Shown: positions 6,615-9,045 of the stretch, piece by piece
Layout of the letters: each line of letters opens with the position of its first letter
How positions within the stretch are numbered: position 1 is the first letter of the stretch
Assembly: GCA_945870175.1 (NCBI GenBank)
Contig: CAMBRJ010000086.1
Span: 1 to 9,045 of the forward strand
DNA: 9,045 bases
From: Gemmatimonas phototrophica
GTDB lineage: Bacteria; Gemmatimonadota; Gemmatimonadetes; Gemmatimonadales; Gemmatimonadaceae
Direction: 5' to 3'
The notes under the pieces: model-generated
Seen by the model: the letters and a program-made list of their open reading frames with translations, nothing else
Database searches by the model: none
What the model was told of the DNA's origin: nothing
Translations under genes and position numbers: made by a program

Positions 6615-8915
6615 GGCACCACGCTGGTCATCGTCGAGTCGCCAGCCAAGGCGAAAACGATCGGCAAGTACCTCGGCAAAGGCTTCACGGTCAAGGCAAC
6701 CGTCGGGCACGTGCGCGACCTGCCTGCCAAGAAACTCGGCATCGACATCGAGCACGGCTTCGCCCCCGATTACGTCACCATCGAGGGCAAGGAAGACATC
6801 CTCGCCGAACTCAAGCGGGTCGCAAAGGGCGCCCGCGAGATCTTCATCGCTACCGACCCTGACCGCGAAGGTGAGGCGATTGGGTGGCATGTGGAGCAGT
6901 TCTTCACGCAACCGCCCCGGTACGCCGTCACGGCCCCGATCCGCCGCGTGATGTTCCACGAGATCACGAAGGCGAAGGTACAGGAGTCCATGGCGAACCC
7001 GATGGACATCGACACCAAGAAAGTCGATGCCCAACAGGCCCGCCGCGTGCTCGATCGTCTCGTCGGCTACAAAGCCAGCCCGGTGCTCTGGAAGACCGTC
7101 AAAAAGGGCCTGTCGGCCGGTCGCGTGCAAACGGTCGCCTTGCGCATCATCGTGGAGCGCGAGCGCGAGATCCGTGCCTTCACCCCGGTCGAGTACTGGA
7201 GCATCGCCGCCGATCTGCAAAAGGGCACGCAGCCCTTTACGGCCAAGCTGCATCAGATCGACGGCAACAAGCCGGAGATCTCCACCGGTCCGGAAGCCGA
7301 CCGCATCCTCGCCGACCTCAAGGGACGGACGCAGTTCACGGTCACCGAGGTCAAGCGTCGCGAGAAGCGCAAGAATCCCGCCGCGCCGTTCACCACGTCC
7401 ACGCTGCAACAGGAAGCCGCCAAGAAGCTCGGCTTCGGCTCCAAGCGCACCATGCGGCTCGCGCAGGATCTGTACGAAGGCATCGACGTCGGTGGCGAAG
7501 AGGGGCAGGTCGGTCTCATCACGTACATGCGTACCGACTCGTCGCGCGTCTCCGAGACCGCGGCCGGTTCGGCGCGTGATTGGCTGCAGGCCGAGTATGG
7601 AGAGGCGTACCTCGCGGCGGGCATGCAGCTCTACCCGAGTGCGAAGGCCAACGCGCAAGACGCCCACGAAGGCGTTCGACCAACCGACCCCACGCGCCGC
7701 CCGGATGACCGTCTCGCCAAGAAGCTCACCGCCGATCAGTTCAAGCTGTATGAGTTGATCTGGAAGCGTTTCATGGCGTCGCAAATGGCGCCGGCCGTGT
7801 TCGATACCACCACCGTGGACTTCGACATTCCGACGAAGGGGCACGCGTATCTGTTCCGCGCCACCGGCTCCGTCATCAAGTTCGATGGCTTCCTCACGCT
7901 CTATCGCGAAGCCCGCGAAGAGGGGGACGGCAAGGCGCTCGAAGATGAACAGGCGTTGCCGTATCTCGAGCTCGACGAGTCGGTACCGGTCAAGGCGATC
8001 ACGCCTACCCAGCACTTTACGGCGCCGCCGCCGCGCTTCTCCGAAGCCTCGCTGGTCAAGGAGCTCGAGCGCCTGGGCATCGGCCGTCCGTCTACCTACG
8101 CGTCGATCATCTCGGTCCTCGCCGAACGACGCTACGTGTTGCTCGAACAACGCCGCTTCTTTCCGACGCCGCTGGGCGAAACGGTGGAGCGCGTCATGGT
8201 CAAGAAATTCCCCGCCATCTTCAACGTGCAGTTCACCGCGCAAATGGAAGGGGAGCTCGACAAGATCGCTGACGGCGAACTGGGCTGGGTGCGCGCGCTC
8301 ACCGACTTCTGGACGCCGTTCCAGGCCACGCTCAACGACAACGATCTCGACGCGCTCATCGGCGAAGCCTACGACCTCTCGTCGCTGGCCACCGACAAGT
8401 GTCCCGACTGCGGCGGCAAGCTCGTGGCCAAGGGCGGCTTCTTCGGTCCGTTCGTGGCCTGCGAAAATCACCCCAAGGCGTGCAAGTACACGCGCCCCAT
8501 CAAAGGCGAGAAGAAGCCGGCCGAGCTCACGAAGTACATGTGTCAGGAGTGCGGCGAAGCGATGGTGGTGCGCCACGGGCGTTCGGGCGACTTCTTGGGC
8601 TGCTCCAAGTTCCCGAAGTGCCGCGGCACGCGCTCCATGCCTACTGGAGTGACCTGTCCGAAAGACGGCGGCGAGATCGCCGAGCGGCGCAGCAAGAAGC
8701 GCGGCAAGGCGTTCTACGGCTGCGAGAACTACCCGAATTGCGATTTCGTGGTCTGGGACAAGCCCGTCTCTGAAACGTGTCCGGAGTGCGGATACGTGGG
8801 GGCCGAGGCCAAGAGCAACAAGACCCGCGGCGCGTTCCGGAAGTGTCTCAAGTGCGCGAACGAGTGGGACGTACCGAGCCCGGACGAAGCCGAACTGGTG
8901 GCCGAAGTGGCCTAG
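6297..8915 (+). CDS. topA: DNA topoisomerase I (type IA) with basic N-terminal extension and four zinc-finger-like modules
   Basis: The enzyme relaxes negatively supercoiled DNA by passing one strand through a transient single-strand break. The 872 residues begin with a Lys/Ala-rich extension (1-106). The Toprim domain follows (about 108-230), with VIVESPAKAKTI (Glu114) and the metal-binding TDPDREGE (Asp187, Asp189, Glu191). The type IA core (about 240-690) has the nucleophile in ITYMRTDSSRVS (Tyr410, with Arg412 two residues on), as well as DAHEGVRPTD and the GIGRPSTYASI segment. The C-terminal part (702-860) has four topoisomerase zinc-finger-like modules starting at Cys702, Cys749, Cys787 and Cys828. 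The third reads CPKDGG, with Asp790 where a Cys is usual. The ATG at 6297 is 4 nt after the DUF494 stop and is chosen because earlier in-frame starts lie inside that gene. It closes the operon before a terminator. Confidence 0.97.
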   Translation: MPIKKGTTAAGSSLSKPAAKKAVKKVAKKAAKKTVKKSTAPAVGLVAAPSPARKSAAKTVAKSPAKTVAKKAAVKSAAKKASSTKARSRSRVGVAAPDDDEPALAGGTTLVIVESPAKAKTIGKYLGKGFTVKATVGHVRDLPAKKLGIDIEHGFAPDYVTIEGKEDILAELKRVAKGAREIFIATDPDREGEAIGWHVEQFFTQPPRYAVTAPIRRVMFHEITKAKVQESMANPMDIDTKKVDAQQARRVLDRLVGYKASPVLWKTVKKGLSAGRVQTVALRIIVEREREIRAFTPVEYWSIAADLQKGTQPFTAKLHQIDGNKPEISTGPEADRILADLKGRTQFTVTEVKRREKRKNPAAPFTTSTLQQEAAKKLGFGSKRTMRLAQDLYEGIDVGGEEGQVGLITYMRTDSSRVSETAAGSARDWLQAEYGEAYLAAGMQLYPSAKANAQDAHEGVRPTDPTRRPDDRLAKKLTADQFKLYELIWKRFMASQMAPAVFDTTTVDFDIPTKGHAYLFRATGSVIKFDGFLTLYREAREEGDGKALEDEQALPYLELDESVPVKAITPTQHFTAPPPRFSEASLVKELERLGIGRPSTYASIISVLAERRYVLLEQRRFFPTPLGETVERVMVKKFPAIFNVQFTAQMEGELDKIADGELGWVRALTDFWTPFQATLNDNDLDALIGEAYDLSSLATDKCPDCGGKLVAKGGFFGPFVACENHPKACKYTRPIKGEKKPAELTKYMCQECGEAMVVRHGRSGDFLGCSKFPKCRGTRSMPTGVTCPKDGGEIAERRSKKRGKAFYGCENYPNCDFVVWDKPVSETCPECGYVGAEAKSNKTRGAFRKCLKCANEWDVPSPDEAELVAEVA

Positions 8916-8940
8916 TCGGCTCGGGTTGGATGGATCGTGG

Positions 8941-8979
8941 AACGGTCGCGCTGGCAGTGATGCCTGGCGCGACCGTTTT
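8941..8979 (+). terminator. Intrinsic terminator after topA
   Basis: An 11-bp perfect stem, AACGGTCGCGC (8941-8951) with GCGCGACCGTT (8967-8977), continues after a small internal mismatch into a 4-bp GGCA/TGCC stem with a GTGA loop (8957-8960). The hairpin runs into TTTT (8976-8979). It starts 25 nt after the topA stop codon. The position and T tail make it the likely end of the aroC-aroK-DUF494-topA transcript. Confidence 0.85.
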
Positions 8980-9045
8980 GCGGTGGGCTGTGGGCGTTGG
9001 TGTGCGCGAGACGCCCGGCCCAACCCGTGGGATCCCCTTGGCGAA

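Noticed and set aside
6207..9023. A 938-residue open frame on the - strand opposite topA and the end of the DUF494 gene
   Set aside because: It mirrors a well-supported topA gene, runs straight through the terminator and has no recognisable domain. High GC at third codon positions keeps this antisense frame free of stops.
8981..9045. Possible start of a further gene after topA
   Set aside because: Short frames beginning with GTG reach the right edge, but none has a ribosome site or recognisable N-terminus. trmFO often follows topA in other bacteria, but its dinucleotide-binding N-terminal motif is not seen here.
1..9045. Mobile element, CRISPR array, defence system or RNA gene
   Set aside because: No direct-repeat array, transposase or integrase motif, terminal repeats, or tRNA or rRNA signature was seen; the repeats present are coding low-complexity tracts.

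Overview
The window comes from a GC-rich bacterial chromosome and all its recognisable genes lie on the + strand. The taxonomic guess is Gemmatimonadota or a similar high-GC, two-membraned lineage. The basis is an outer-membrane secretin, a lipoprotein with an outer-membrane-type sorting residue, GC-rich third codon positions and the gene order. The phylum call is inference; no rRNA is present to settle it.

Region 1 (1-3926) is an envelope block. It opens with the 3' part of a secretin gene, most likely pilQ of the type IV pilus machine, whose start lies outside the window. Sixteen bases later comes a large lipoprotein gene of unknown function, with Ig-like domains followed by a probable beta-propeller. 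The block ends at a 15-bp perfect palindrome (3962-3993). The secretin is unusual. It carries an 11-glycine tract encoded by a hexanucleotide repeat at the gate region, a calcium-loop-like DTDGDGVPD motif, and a Gly/Gln/Met loop bracketed by the only two cysteines in the fragment.

Region 2 (4122-8915) is a tightly packed run of four genes: aroC (chorismate synthase), aroK (shikimate kinase, overlapping aroC by 4 nt), a DUF494/Smg-family gene (3 nt after aroK) and topA (DNA topoisomerase I, 4 nt after the DUF494 gene). A T-tailed hairpin at 8941-8979 closes it. AroK and AroC catalyse the fifth and seventh steps of the shikimate pathway. The placement of aroK downstream of pilQ and of an Smg-family gene next to topA both echo arrangements known in other bacteria, and this supports the PilQ call.

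No mobile element, CRISPR array, tRNA, rRNA or defence system was seen. The window is mainly housekeeping. The parts that deserve attention are the uncharacterised lipoprotein beside pilQ, the secretin insertions, and the histone-H1-like Lys/Ala-rich N-terminal extension of about 106 residues on topoisomerase I.
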